Origin: Pagrus major
Taxonomy: Eukaryota; Chordata; Actinopteri; Spariformes; Sparidae
Length of the DNA: 64,000 nucleotides
NCBI RefSeq assembly: GCF_040436345.1
Contig: NC_133221.1
Location: 16,675,165 to 16,739,164 of the forward strand
Reading direction: 5' to 3'
The notes below the pieces were generated by a model. The model searched no databases. It worked only from the letters and a program-made list of their open reading frames with translations, and was not told the DNA's origin. The translations under genes were made by a program, and so were the position numbers. Positions within the stretch are counted from its first letter, which is position 1, and every line of letters begins with the position of its first letter. Positions 21,495 to 36,133 of this stretch are shown here, piece by piece.

Positions 21495-24400
21495 TTTGAT
21501 TTGTGTGTTTTGCGTGTGAGATGCAGAACTAGGCAGCTTCTAGTCTGAGCAAAGTTGAATGTGTTGAATGAGTGTCGTTGCACCTGAACAGCCACAGGAC
21601 GAAGTGGAAGCTATTCCAGGTAAGATATCGTCATCGCAAATTCCATTTCAGGACACTGTGCATCTTTAATTTGAAGATTTAATTACAGTTATTACTTACA
21701 AATAAATGACAGCCTCGTTTAGTCACTACACAGCTATCCCCGCAATATGTTTGGGCCAAGATACCTCCCGTCGTAATATTCTCGGTGAGGTCCAAAAGCC
21801 TTTTCAGCGATAACATGAACATTAATAAAGACCATGAAACGAATTAATGTGACGTTTCCGTTCCACTGAGCTATTCACACATAACATGCAAGTGGATGCT
21901 GAAGCTCATGGGCGAAAATAAGAACAAGGGGCCGCTTTCAGCTGGACTGCGTGCAGACTATTTAATTAGACACCATGGTGGAAAAGCGGACCTATTTCAC
22001 TCAGGAACCATCTTCCGCCACTGTTTTACACACGTCCTATTTCAAATTTAAAGGACTGGGAAGTGACTAAAGCTCTTCTCAAAATCAAAAATGTCTCTCC
22101 AGCTCATCTCGTCACAAGGCCCTGTAATCAGCTGCGGAAATCCTCTATTTCTTCTCTCCTCAGCACTCTCTTTAAAATTACTTCTAGACTAATATTTAAA
22201 AACTTCACTGTATTTTTTTGAGTTTGAAATATTACCAACGGGACGGGCCCACAAAGTATCCATAAAATAAGCTTGTGATGCCTATCCCATGAGTCACTCA
22301 TAAAGCAGGCTACAAGCTGCCCCACGAAGGGTGCCTGTTTTTATCCAACATTTTTTCACTGCTGAGTTGTCTCGGAGATAATCAGGCCACCGTTGTGTGT
22401 TTGTAAAGGAAGCTAGACCCCTGTCCCCTTCTCCGGACAGAGCCTTTAGCTCTTTTGTCTCAAGGAAATTACAACTACGAAGGGCTCATCCAAACGGCAG
22501 CTGCACGGAAGTCCAAGGTCAAGGTAAAAAAACGCAGACAAACAGGGTCGTAATGAGAGTCTAGACAGACAAGAATGAACTTCACACTAGAGTATGCATG
22601 CAAACTAGCAGTTATTTAGAGACCCCTCTCTCTAAAATATTTGCTGTGTGTGAAGAGGGAGAGAAGTCCAAATAATCCCTTGTGTTTTTTATTTAAAGGA
22701 TCAGGAATTTGACAGCAGGAAACCGGCTCCTTCCAGCTTAACATATTTTCCATGAAAGCTCAGACTTTAGGAGAAGAGGACTTTGTGTAAGTTATAAATG
22801 ATACTATGTTATTATACGTTTGTTTTCGCTCATCCTAACTTCTACATTATCTACCAATGTTTATAGGCGAGTAGTTTCGCTCTGTGGGACACACGGATGA
22901 TGTAGCGTTGGCCAGATTAGCGGCAGAAGTCACAGAGATAATAGTGCAAGTTGTTAAATTTAGAAAAAAATATTCCATGATGTGATTAGGTTACACTTTA
23001 TACTGCAAGAGCTATAAATCACACGTTAAGCCCGTCTGTGGTTTTCTCCAAAACTGAGAGTGGAAAATAGGGATTATTTTTTATCATTCTCATAATTAAT
23101 GTTTCAAGAAAAACATATATATTAGGGACAAGGAGAGAGATCACGAATTGAGTATTTCTCTCTTTTTTTAACTTTTGCAAGATCTTTCTATTCTACAGTT
23201 AGTGTGGGAGCAAAAATGATTAGCCTGATATTTAATATTCAAGCGTCTGGCGCATTTCCACGACAGCAAAATGCGCAATGCCCTAAAAGACCAGAAGCCA
23301 ACTCCTCACTCCTAATGCCAACAGCGACGATACTTCAGCCAGTATCCAACACACGTCCTGCAAAAAAAATAAGTTCTTAAAGATATAACTTTAATTGTCA
23401 AGTTTTTTAGACACACAGGTGGATTCCTTAAAGGACGGGTTCGTGTTTATTCATGTCCAAGTGTCACATTATAAACGTGTTTTATATTTAATTACACCAC
23501 ACAACACAAACTACCCATCACTGTGATATTTGGAAATAATTTAGCCACCAATATACACTAAGTAAGACGGCCAATTGGTATGAAAGTTGACATTTTCGTA
23601 CCCATAACACACCCTAAACGTGCACTTGGTGGTGCGGAGGTGCTGTGAATATTGCCTCTATATTTATAGTTGTTATTCTTAAATAAGACGAGTAGATGCG
23701 GACTGAAATGGAAGTAATTAGCAGGGTTTAAATTTGTGTTGAGTTACCACGTATTGCATTATATCTGTAACAACTCGACCGAGTAATAAGTAGCCGTGGG
23801 CGAAAAAACTGTAGATAAATAATCGGCTGTCAGGATAATTTAACCAAATTCCGCAACCAAATTAAATTCCAGTGCCACCACGTTAAAGTTAAAACTACAA
23901 CTGTGTGGCGTCATTAAGCCACCGAATTCCTCATTACAGATTAAAAAAAAAAAGTTTTAACATTAATATAATAGCAAAACTGCTGCCGAGGAAGTGTTTT
24001 AAACTTCAAGGTGATGGCTACTTATCAGCACTTCGTTTTCGCAACTATTCGCCCATTTTTCATTTTCAAAATAAGTTTTCCTAAAAAGCGTAAATCAACC
24101 TGCCAGGAAGACTCAAATATGCGGTTTCACTTTTTTTTGCAGTCACAGTTAACAGAAACAACTATCAATATCTTGACAAGCAGCCATGATGTGCTGCTGT
24201 AAATATCTTCACAACCAGACATCATGTCCTTCCAGACAGGCCTTGTCTGACGGAGAGAGAGCCCGTCTGATTGCAGAGGTTTGTGGGGGAGGGGAGAGCA
24301 TCCATCCCCATACAAATCCTGCCTACCTGCGGCTTCCGCTCTCAGGAACTGCCTGCATGTGCACATGACTCAGTCAATATGTCTTATGTAAGCACAATAT

Positions 24401-25278
24401 GTCTTTATAGAGTATCTGTGTAGCATATGCTGTTTTGATCCTGCAGCAGTGCAAGTCTATATACTACTACTCCGACTGATCACACAATTATATACCTGTT
24501 ATTTAAATAATAATGACACAGCAACCAAAAACTCCACCGAAACGAGTCAAATGATCACATGTGTCAGTGTTCTTTGTCTTGATTTAGCAAAAACCTTTTG
24601 TCCGCATTTTGGCACAGCACACCATCCATTTAAATTACTACGTGACATAGAATCTGCATGTCTGTTTCATACATGCATAATTAGGACGAACCTTGATAAA
24701 AATCTAAAGCATTACTTGTCAAACATTATCTCACCGGTCTGGAGAGTGATGCAAATCCCTGGGCATAAAAAGTGTTTGAGGAGGCGATGTAGCGATCCAA
24801 GAATGTGTTGACAGCTCGCAGGTAGAGTCTGCGCCATGCATGCTGAAATCAGGTTGCATCCATGTTTACGAGTTTCCAGACAGCTTCAGACTTATGAGAT
24901 CAAACCATTTTTATAATCAAAGTAAACCAAGTGGTAATTTCACTGGACAGTGGGCCATGTCAAACAAAGAAACGGAACAGATGCGCGCACTGTAGGAGGC
25001 AAATAGTGCTGATGCGTTTTCACAACGAGGATTTTACTAAATGTTAGTGGGATTCACTTTGGACACATTAAGTGTCTGAACTAATTGCATGCACCAAAAT
25101 ATTACTGTAGTGCATAAATATATCTCACAGTAAATCAAGACTGGTGTTCATTTATAAGTTGCGCGTGTGCGTCACGAGCCCCTGGTCTGACGCGTTACAC
25201 GGATGTTGCCTTTAGGCTTGAGCTAATGCAACATTTTCCTCTGCAAGATAGTGGATTTTCGCTTCCTTTCAGTAATGT

Positions 25279-25282
<4 letters not shown>

Positions 25283-25353
<71 letters not shown>
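25283..25353. repeat. (TG)n microsatellite, long and uninterrupted
   Basis: About 35 perfect TG units, the longest pure dinucleotide tract in the window and a potential Z-DNA former. The valine/cysteine-rich open frame crossing it is an artefact. Confidence 0.97.
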
Positions 25354-25354
<1 letters not shown>

Positions 25355-28300
25355 GCTCAGCAGGCAGAAGAGCAGAGCAGCAGCCCACTGTCATGAAAAC
25401 ATTCCTACAAAACTAAAACGGCATCTCAATCTGCTGTTTTCTCGCTCAGACTGGCTTTAATTTACGATCAAAAATGTCAGAATCGTAAAAAGCCAAGACC
25501 ACTGGACGTCTGTGCCAACAGTCCGGGCACATGAAGGCATATGATTTTGTAAAGAATATGCTAAATCTTGGACTAAAATATACACAGCGCAGCGTTTGTT
25601 GTGTGAAAAACAATGAATTGTTTTTCACAATAAGTCGAGAGGCACATTTAAACACATGCGTAAAAAGATTACGATGGGGTATTTTGTATTTTGCACCAAG
25701 ATTCACACACTCCTATTGACGCATTTCTCATTGGATCTTGCTGCATTTGCATGAGCAGGACGTTTGAATATACAGGTCGGACACTAGCATGCAACATCAG
25801 TGACTTCTATCCAACACTATAAGTACGGAGCAGAAACCTTCAAGTCTTCAAAACAAAACAAAAAAGATGTACTGCAACACTGTGAGCTGGTGTCATTGGT
25901 AGGAAGCCATGTTTGCCAAGCAAACCGAAATTAGCTTAAGTATTCGTGAAACGACATACAGTGAATAGAGGACACAAAAGTGTCGAGTTTAGGCCATACA
26001 GAGGTGTTGGGGGGCGCTGCACCCTTTAGGCTCACTCTACCCACCAACACCTTCCTATATGTGCGTAACAGACTGTTTTCAAACCTTATGAAGTTATCAG
26101 AGGCACAGTACAGCACATCTAAGAGGCTTTGGAATAAAAGATTATGGCTTGTCTTACATTCAGTACATTTCTGTCCATGTTGGTGGATGTTTCTTTGTAA
26201 TAATCACCACAAGGTAAATCATCTTTTTATTTACCTATGATGATACACAGAATGGAGGCTGTACGTTGTTAGGCTGTTGAAAAGCCACGCATGATAAAGA
26301 CTACCTACACTGCAGTTTAGGCCTAATTTACCTCGGATTTGACTCGTTTAACCTCATCCAGAGCAGGTAGACTAGGAGAGGATGGCTTGTGGGTTAACCG
26401 CAAAATAAAGCAGGCCAGGCGGAGCCGCGCCCAGAGGACGGAGGGCAGGCTGGCAGACTACCGCTGCAGCCTGGCCAAAGTGGATTTACAAAATACAAGA
26501 CAGGCTTTAACAGCCTTTTTATTTAGTCTACTTAACATATTGTTATTAAAACGTCAGTGGTTCTTTACTCGATGCTGACTGCAAGATGTTACCATATTTG
26601 ATAGTTAAGATGCAGTTGAGCGTCGTTTTTTTCAGAACAAAGACTAGTTTCACTATTTCCAGAAAAGCGAAATGCAGTAAGTTCGGAAAACACAGATCAC
26701 ACACAGGATTCATATTATTGACACGGGAGGATTTAAGCCTCAAGCATTTGCAGAATGTAGTACAATTAAAGAACAGGCTACACAAAAAGGATTACATAAA
26801 TAGATACAAACATCTGGGTGTTTTCCTATGCTGGTAATTACAATTTCTACAAAGCAATACTCCACAACTTCACACAATAAAGTGTATTTTTGTATTCTAA
26901 TATGGACAAAGTTGGAAACGTGCGGCGCCATGAGTTAAAAAGCATCTTTTACGCACGGTCACCAGAAGAGCGGGGTGAATACAGACTAAATGTCTTTAAT
27001 TCAACCTACATACAGAAGGTAGTTTATTAAGATATATTTACTTGGATTATTACACCAGCACGTTTTCAAGTCTTGTCTCCTCAATACTGTGGATCTAAGC
27101 TTATTCTGTCTAATATCTTAATATGATTTATTTAAAAAATGTGGCTCATCTAAAATGTGCTCAACGCTTTTTTGTTTATTTCGGTCTACAATCCGTCCAA
27201 CAGGAGAGAATTCTTCACTTTCCCGCAGCAGTCCAGAGGCTAAACCGGTGAGAAAGCAGACAAAATAAATCCACAGTTGGACGCGTCTCGTCGGAAGTCC
27301 AAGTTCAAGTTAAGAGAGGCGGTCGCTCCATCCGTCCAGACAGCAAAACAAAAGACACACACGTTCATCATTAATCATCTCACTTCTTCTCTGCTAGAAT
27401 AAAGCGCTTTGAAACTTTCTGGGCATATTTCAGACTAAATGCAGAAGGGTCAAACATATTGCACAGGTGCATTTTAAAATGTTTTATTCTTCTGTGACAG
27501 AGATTTTTGTGGAACTAAAACTGATTAGGATGTTTTTTGTTTTTTTTCTTCTAAAAATAGGTTTAAAAATAGAAAGGATCTTAAAGGCTCAACACGTTTA
27601 TTTGAAATGTGACGGACAGAAGTACATTGATTACATTTCGACAATGACAGGATTTCTGACAGTTAATTAATTTTCAGTCGGCTGCTTGTTTGGTCCTGCA
27701 GCAAAGGAGGAAACTGAACCGCCTGCACATTCAGCAAAATAATCATCCTGAATCTTTGGATTTGCATTATGTTTCCAATATTTACACACCATTTGGACTC
27801 TTTTGGCTAATGTGCATTGCAGCCTGTAACACCATGCAGCTTTTAAATGTCCACATATAGACAATGTGTCAAAAATGCTGACGGAGTTCCGACGGCATGC
27901 GCTCTGCATGTTTGTGGGCTTAACACGCCAACATGGTCTAGCGAGGAAAACCTTTGGCCAATACTGTTAAATTAAAACTGTTTATGAACGCAGACAATAG
28001 TGTGAGTATTAAAAAGGCAAATTAATTCAGTTTACAATGTTGCCTGAAATGTGATAGTGTGCAAACGTGGACGAGGTTGCAGTCAGCTCCAGCACTGCAG
28101 ATCCAACTAAACCACATTCTTTATGATCATAAACTAAAAGACTAATTTTACATTTTATTCTTTAAATCGCCTTATAGGAACATCTATACGATTCTAACTG
28201 ATCCCTCATTCTTAAATGTACCTTTATGGTCTTTTTTGCAGTGCATCATAAATACTTCCTATGGAGTGTGTGGACGAGATTTCAACATTTACGTCAGAAC

Positions 28301-28526
28301 AAAACTTAACAAATAGTTAAACTGCTTTCTTTACACAATCATTAACAGAACAGCATGTTGAATATATTTTTCTACATTTAATGTTACATGAAGCCAACTG
28401 TATTTGTTATAGGCAAATGGTTTATTTAGATAGCCCACGCTGTCAAACAGAAAGCGATTTTAAAGGACAACTTCCTCATCCTGAACGCTGCAGGCCAGCA
28501 GTGACTGTATGACGAGCCTTAAGTCA

Positions 28527-28658
28527 ACACGGGCTGTCGGTTTGGAGGAGCTGCGGGCTGGGAAATGATGTCTGCACCTGCTTGATGTTGGTTAACTCGT
28601 TGTGATGGAGGAAATCTTCAAGTGAAATGGTGCGAGGGAAGCCACACCGTGAATCATA
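28527..28658 (-). other. Short GC3-rich open frame, unrecognised
   Basis: A 44-codon minus-strand stretch lies between a TGA at 28659-28661 and a TGA at 28524-28526. It contains no ATG, so it could only be a terminal exon or a relic. It includes PRTISLEDFLHHNELTNIKQ. From the GAA codon of LEDF onward about 22 of 30 third positions are G or C, within AT-rich surroundings. I do not recognise the protein and see no strong acceptor; GAAG|AT within the frame is a weak possibility. A 44-codon open stretch is common by chance, and a non-coding element of raised GC would look the same. Confidence 0.15.
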
Positions 28659-30120
28659 TCAGCAGGGTAAAAGTAATGCACCTCATTTATTGATCCAAAG
28701 TGCCTCCAGGACGCAGTCTGCTGCAGAGTAGCATCGAGGCCACGCTGCCACAAGTAAGACAAATTAGGATTAAACTGTATAACAGAAGAAATGTGTAAGA
28801 AGTTTATCTTTTTCTCAAGTCACACGTTGCTACAGGATCTTGCGCTACCTGAACCCCCCAAAAATGGGATATTTTATTTAGAAAAACTCGGCATTTCCTT
28901 CTCATTTTGAAAGCTGACAGTGAATCCACTGAAAGCATCTGAATTCAGTCAGTTTTCATTTTGACTTCGGGGAACCAGTCGACCAAAAACATCCCACAGA
29001 GCGTGTTTTCCATTCTCTGTGACGGTTATAATGTTCAGAGAAGGCTGCTACAATAAACTATCGTGGTTCATGTGAGGATTGGCTGATGCTGTAGGATGAA
29101 TGTTTATTACACTTAATGATAAATCTGCTTGAAATGGCGCCCAGAAGTGAGTTTTGTGCACAACGATTTCTTTCCTGCAATCAAACATATGTCGTACTTA
29201 CGCAACTATTGGCTCATGCACTTCATCCTATACACGTCACACGCCCGAGGTAAAAAATGAAGCAATTAAAATGTAATATTTTGCACCCATGCGTGTACAA
29301 ACATTTGCCAGCTGCTGTCCTCAGATAAACCGACTGATGTGGTGTTCACGTAATGTTTTTCATCAGTGTTTAAGGGAATTTACGCACAGCACAGGAGGTG
29401 CGCTTATTAATAAATGTGATACATTTAGTGAGGTGTTGGATAAAAGAGCGAGACCACTAACAGTAGTGAAAAATACATTTTAAAACCTTGATTGAAAAGT
29501 CTTTCAAGTGCTGACAGACTCGCCATGATATTAAAAATATGAATTCAAACAAGTATAAAGTCTCCTCATGTGCGAGAGGGATTATTTCTGTTAAAGTCGA
29601 ATGAAGATGTAAGATATGAGAGTTCCTACAGGTCTTGCACAGATCTCTTTCCTGTGCGCGTTTTAGGAGGCTTTAATTCCATTTATATTATATTCTGTTC
29701 ATACAATTTAAAACGAGATACATATGCCTGTCCAGAAGAACGAAAAGCTTTTGCCCGTCAAAGCCTTTCATTGTTTTAGAGCGAACATCCATTCGTTGTC
29801 ATTTTTGATTTCCCACCTCCTCCAGGTCTCTGTCGATTTCTGTGCCAGGAAAACAAAGTTGGTGGCAAAGTAAACAAAGTTTGAGTTGAATCAAAGACAG
29901 ACTGGAAAACCAAAGCGGAAATACGGTGGAGTTTGTACTGTCGCCTGCTGTCTGGGCGCAGAGAGCAGCGAATCACACTTCACCCAGCTCTGGATTTCAT
30001 TTTTTGCGCACTCCTGCGAAATGATGAGATGATTGATCAGCCAGTTTAATCCGCGGACTAAAATTAGTGCAGGTTCACTTGCACCAGTGTACTGAACACA
30101 TTATGAAGATGAGCAGGACG

Positions 30121-30140
30121 AAGTTCAAGTTCAAAGTCAC
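30121..30140 (+). promoter_or_regulatory. Tandem AGTTCA half-sites
   Basis: AGTTCA AGTTCA A AGTCAC: two directly abutting half-sites and a third, degenerate one after a single base. It includes TCAAGTTCA at 30125-30133. The related AAGTTCAAGTTAA occurs at 27301-27313 and near 2474-2486. It resembles nuclear-receptor direct repeats (DR0/DR1), but binding is inference. Confidence 0.3.
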
Positions 30141-33100
30141 TGTGCTCAGACGGAGCTGGGTGTGCTGAGGAGAAGACACCCCTCACCTCTCTCACCTCGC
30201 TCGTAAACCAAAACAGTAGTTGTTTGAATAAACGGGGTACAAATCCGATCCTACTGAAAAACAACCGAGACTCCAAATTCAACCTGCGAGCCCAAAACCA
30301 AACGAAACAGAATCAATCTTATTGGCGTCTCCAGCGCGGATTCCAATCAGTGATAAACGGCTAAATATTCATTGATTTTAAGAAGATGTATCATCGACCT
30401 GCTTTAATCTTAATCTAGTGTAATCTATGTTAAAGCAATTGTAGACAGATAATGCTCTCCATCATCACCACTGCGCTATGGAGCCTGTCTTAACGACTTG
30501 AAATTAGAAAGTCAGACATTCTGGCTTGACTTTGCGATTCCCCTTAATCAAACCCAAATAAATCAACAAAACATCGGTTTTTAAAGCCGATACGAATTCA
30601 AATTTGCTTATTTTAATTCTAAGTATCGCTCTTTCAAGGCCAACACAAACATGTCTTCTGTCGTGCACTCTTTACCGACACAAAAAGATGTTAAACTGGG
30701 TCTGAACAATATTCTATTCTCTGAGTTATACATATTTATCTATTAGTTAATTAATACTCATATTAATAGGAACTCGTTAAATAAAAAAAAGCCGAGCATG
30801 AGACAAAAACTTGTGAAAAGTCAGATATCTCCACGATAAACATAAATAAAAAAAACACAAATAAAAAATAAAATTCCTATATCCTAAAAACAGTTTCAAA
30901 CTTTGTTTCCATGTCTCGGTTGTTTTGTATTTTGTTGTTTAAAATGGGGTTTTTAATGCAGCTGTGCAGTGTGAATTATTCTATAAAGAACACTTAAACC
31001 AAACGTAAGAAATTACAGCACTTTTATTAACATATTCAGAGCAGTAATAGGGCGATGGAAAACCACATTCTCTCACTTTTTCTTCCTGCGTGGGATTTTA
31101 TGGAGAAGCCAACAAAACTCCAAAACTTCGGACACTGAATTGTGCAACTGGATCACCAGAAAAGTGCAGCGGTGCTTCAGACCTTTAATTAATTTTCTAT
31201 TTAATTGCATAATTAACGATTGAAGAGGCTGTAAAATAATCCGCATCGGTAAGGTATTAAATGCGTGAGAGGGTTTTACATGTAGTTATATGGCAATAAT
31301 TTTCGAGACTAAGATACAGGGTACAAATTAATGTGCGAGGCCACCAGGCCATCTGAACCTGTTGACTAATAATGCAGAGAAAAACACAAAACACCAAAAA
31401 ATCCGTTTCTCATGTAAAATAGGGTCAAACATAATGTGGTAAGTGAGATAGAGAAAGTAAAGAAAAACACAAACAATTGATTTAAAAACCTTTTATTTCT
31501 TGTGGAATAATACAAATCAAAATAATAAACACATGATACATTAAGAATCCTTATTCAGTCTCCACAACATATTGATCCAACATTAGAGACTATAATCCAA
31601 AAAAAGGCCTGTATCCATTATGAGCAAAAATATTAATGTCCACTGCTTTGAGAAGCTAAAACCACGACAGTGTATCTTTTGTTGTGGGAGATTCACAAAA
31701 ATGTTCAATGTTTGTAACATTTTTTTCTGCATCACTGCAAACAATGTTTATTTGACTCACTGCCTTTTTGATTTGGGCTTTCATTTGTTCAACACTACAA
31801 AGTCTCTAATCTAATCTTTTAGGATTTCTTCAGCAAACAAAACATCTAACTGAGAACAGCTGCAAAACTTCGATGTAAAAGGATAATGCAATTTCTATAA
31901 AAGCATTTAATCAAAGTTCCCTAAATGTGAACACAGCCACACACTGTAAAGGGACAGTGAATAGGGAATCTTAAGCCAGGAAGTAGATAAACTGTTCTAA
32001 TAAATCATCTAATTTTTCACAATGAATACTGGTGGTCCACAAAAAAACCTCCCTTGAGTGACTCTCATGTCAAAATGGTTCTCTTAAGCCTTCTTTGACT
32101 GTTGTGTAATCCTGGAAACATCCCCGAAGTAGAAATGTTTGTGCATGACCTTGCTGAAGGTCAGAGTAAACACAAAAAGACCATTTAGCTCTGCTGAATG
32201 TCGACATGAATCTGGGAAAGTCTGTTCCTGAGAGCCGGTAGAGATATACAGTATATTACAAGCAATGCAATGTTTAGCCATCCAACCTTACCGTATAAAC
32301 TGCAATTAAAATGACATTCCTAAAACTGCAGCTTGAACTGACTGCGAGGCACTGGCTCTTAAAGCTGAGAAATTGATCGGGCGGGCGGGTTTAAGCTGGA
32401 GCCAGATGTGACCCGCAAGCTACTAAATGAGCACCACTGTTTTAAATCAATTAAGAGCTGTTGCCGAGCGATGCAGTTGTTCTTAGAACAGTTCTTTACT
32501 GCAGTGATGTCAAAACTCTATTTTTATACACGTGAAACAGTATTTACTGGAAGCATAATGTTGCAGACGAGTGTACTCGAAGAACATCTTGCTTGCAGAA
32601 TTTTTTATAGTTTGATCTTGTTTGGTGGTGGGTATTTTACCAAATAGTAGATTTAATAAACTGACGACAGGCAGTAATGCAAGACAGTGTGTTTTCATTC
32701 TTTTTTCCACTGCATAATTATCTTTTTTTATAAATCCAATATCATCCTTTAGTAGTTGAAGTATATAGTAGTAAAATATTAATAATATTCATTACATTTC
32801 ATCTTTTTCATTTTTAATATTTTCAGAGACAAATTTATGTCGATTCATCTAAAAATGATGTGAAAAATGTAAAGTAATATAAATGTATAGTAAAGTCATC
32901 TCTGACTGTTTCTCACTGAAGTAATCATTATCTTGTTTTGCCTTTAGCCTTTGTACCACCAAGTGCATGTATTATAGTAACATCAAACAATACCAACCAA
33001 GGCTTCGGTTCAGTTCTATGTATATTTCATTCCCTTTGATATTGCTTCCAGAGGAGAAAAATACAACTTTGTCTTGCAGATGTAACATCTGTCCTTTCTT

Positions 33101-36100
33101 TGTTTATGCATCAGCTTAACAAGAAACTGGAACCTCAAAGAGTCAAACAAAAAATCTGAAAAGTATTAAGTATGTAGTTTATCAGAGGCAGTACACTGGA
33201 GTACAATGCCTCAGAAAAACTGTAACATCTATGTACATGCCTGCACTATCTAAACAGTCATCAGGAGCATAATCAGTTAGGATGTATAATGGACATTTAA
33301 ATGATTTTCATAAGGTTAGAGCAGTAATTGCCAAGTCATGAGCAAACAGTATACAGAGGGTCTTGGTGTGGTATTTGTATGGTTCCCTATAAATATGCAT
33401 GAATAAATTCAGTTGTTCTGTTCAGAAAACAGATTTATGATTGTAGGTCAAGTAAAACGAACATCTGTGTTGGTCGTTAGAACAAAAGGAAAAAAAAAAG
33501 TCTTTGTCTTTGATATTTTACCACAATACATTTTAATTAAGCTCATATTACATTCAGAACTTGCATTACTAAAATATAGATTAATTGTCTTCAGGTATTT
33601 GACTTGCGGCTGTATAGTTTAGCAGTTAAGTAAAAAAAGGAAAAAGATAAAAGTTAGTACAATGATTAATATGACATCACAATTTGCTTAATTGATTTCA
33701 TGAATAACTCCTTAAGCACATTAGTACACAAGTAGATAGAAAGTTACCATTTAGAAAAACACATATGAGAACTGCATATAGTCTCACAGCCATCTTTTCA
33801 AACCACGCCAAGCCAGCACTCAAACACAGTGACTTGGCTCTGTGCAGTTTGAGGTAGAATGATGGATATCCCCGGGCAGTCAGATTTTGTTTGTGTTTAT
33901 TTATGCCCAACCAGTCAACTGAGCGAGGAAAATGTCTTTTTACTACTTGCTCCCATGCTGCGTGTGTGGGTATAACAACCACAAGAGAGGAGCTTTTCCA
34001 AAACCGGATATCTACCATTTGGAAAGTCTCCATTTTTCCACATGGTTAATGGCCTGAAAAGGAAACTCCTGATGGAACATTTTTTAATAAAAAGATAAAA
34101 GTCACTTTTTTGTGGACATTCAGTGCAATTTTACCACTCTCTGTATCTGTACGATTTTCTAGAGTCAAGCAGTCGAAATCAAATCTTAGAACCAAACACT
34201 CCTCAAACCAATAGGCAAACGTTCTTGACCACTATTACTTTTTTTCTCTACCTCCATTTTGTGTTTTTAGAGGAGCAACACGACTGCTACATTTAGTATT
34301 TTTGTGTCCTGTGTCAGTATTAAATATATGCATCCTGCAAACCTGTACACTTTCTGTATGGATTGCCTTTTGTAGACCCAGTTATCCAAATAAATACAAT
34401 CCCTTCATATGTAAAATCTCTCTCTCTTCATTTTGCTATCAGTACAATGAAGGAAGGAAATATTTTACCCTTTGTTAGAAATATCTTTCACTAATTTCTT
34501 TGTATGCAGATGTGTTGGTGCTCATATAGCTTGGTTAAGCTAGCATCTGAGCCTGCTTTCAGATGTGTCTCATCACACAGCACTGCTCTTATTTTGCACA
34601 TCATGTGTACACATCCTGCTTTTAATTCTTACAATCTGGTGCTCAGATTGTTCAATGCCCCCTATTTACTCCACTATTCTGTTATATTTTCACTTTGTAT
34701 GTGTGTAGAATTTGCTTCTATAATGAGTCATCTTTATGAAGATGACTAATGATCAATCTTGTTATTCTAAATCATTTTAATAGTAAATATGTATTCAGAG
34801 AAATCTGAGAAAGTTCCATTGCTCTAGATTATTTACATTAAACTTCTGAGTACTTCGTGTCCAGCTGAGTCAGCCTAGCTGACAACAACTTCCAAGTGGC
34901 TACAGCAGGTTTTACATCCATTTTATGGCTGGAAGGCAAATAAATCCTGACTGGGTTTTCTCCCCCTCTTCACCTTACCTCTCAATCCGTACTTCTATGC
35001 TTTTGGTTCTCTTCTCAAACAGATGCAGAAGTTAAAACAGGCTTGCAAGTCCGCCGCTGTTGCCGCGGGTGTCCTTGGCTGTGATTTTGAGAGGAAACAC
35101 TTTAGTAAAAAGCAGTTTTCGTAAAGAAAGATACTTCTACTAAAGCCCACAAAACTATACTTATAATGATAAAGTGTTTAAATTTAATGTTGAATTTATG
35201 ACTCTGACTTCTGTTTTGTACCTGCACACAAAACGATGAGTTATAAAACATAGCTTATGTATTAAAGTAAGTTAAAACTCACTAAAATGTTCCAATTCAC
35301 TGGTTAATGTTTGAAGTCAGTCACTGATTTACAGTGAGAGTGGAAACTCTAGAATCAAGAGATAGATGTTAATAAAGATGCAGAAATAAAATATAAAACT
35401 GACAATCTAAATAACACTAATAACGAGACATTTAAAGATGAACATGTGGCTAATCATTCCTGTTAAGTAAATTCTTTTGTAACTATTTTGTTTAGCTTAG
35501 ATTTTCCAGTCAGAGAACAGAGGAAAACACAAAATTACTGGTGACATCTGCATTTATCTGTACTGCAAATAAGAGGTTAATGAAAGTCCAACAAATGTGG
35601 TTAAGGTTACCTTCTGGCTATTGATCAGATATAATATGTAGAAGATCTGGAGGCGAACACATGGAGTCCCAGCTGCCCATTACTGACATGGGCCTTCAGC
35701 AATGACCAAAGCGGCTAAGAAAAAAAGTAAAAATACAAAGGGAGAATATGTTGATTTATTAGATTTACGTTCTAGTAAAGTAAAAACATGAAGACATGGG
35801 GCACAGCGTAAATTTCAGGCTGTCGGGTTGGTTTGGTTTTATAGACACCACTGGCATTAATGCAAAGAAGTGAGGGAATGTAGACAACTGGAGCACAATA
35901 GCAAACTGACTAAATAAATTACATTTAGGGATTTCAATACAACAAATCATGTAACATAATGCTACATTTTAAGTAAATCGCATGCAGTACAATGATGCAA
36001 AACCACAAATCACTTTATGCCAAAAAATACCCAATAGATGACAAAAAGTCAGCACTATCTTAAATTAAATATCTTCTGTCTTTTTCAGTATAGCACTGGA

Positions 36101-36119
36101 GCGTTTCCACTGAGCCCTG

Positions 36120-36133
36120 ACAGCAGGGGGTAA
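36120..36133 (+). promoter_or_regulatory. CTCF-like motif
   Basis: ACAGCAGGGGGTAA matches the published CTCF core CCASYAGRKGGCRS at 11 of 14 positions by my count. It lies just before the onset of transposon-rich DNA. A position weight matrix score and ChIP data would be needed. Confidence 0.25.

Noticed and set aside
24449..24811. 120-codon plus-strand frame
   Set aside because: No domain recognised and no supporting context. Such lengths occur by chance in tens of kilobases.
26002..26052. Inverted repeat with AGGTGTTGG/CCAACACCT arms and a GGGGGCGCT core
   Set aside because: Arms are short with a 33-bp spacer, and only part of the CTCF core matches. Not strong enough to annotate.
33698..34033. 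111-codon minus-strand frame
   Set aside because: No recognised family, no splice or promoter context, and low-complexity hydrophobic end.
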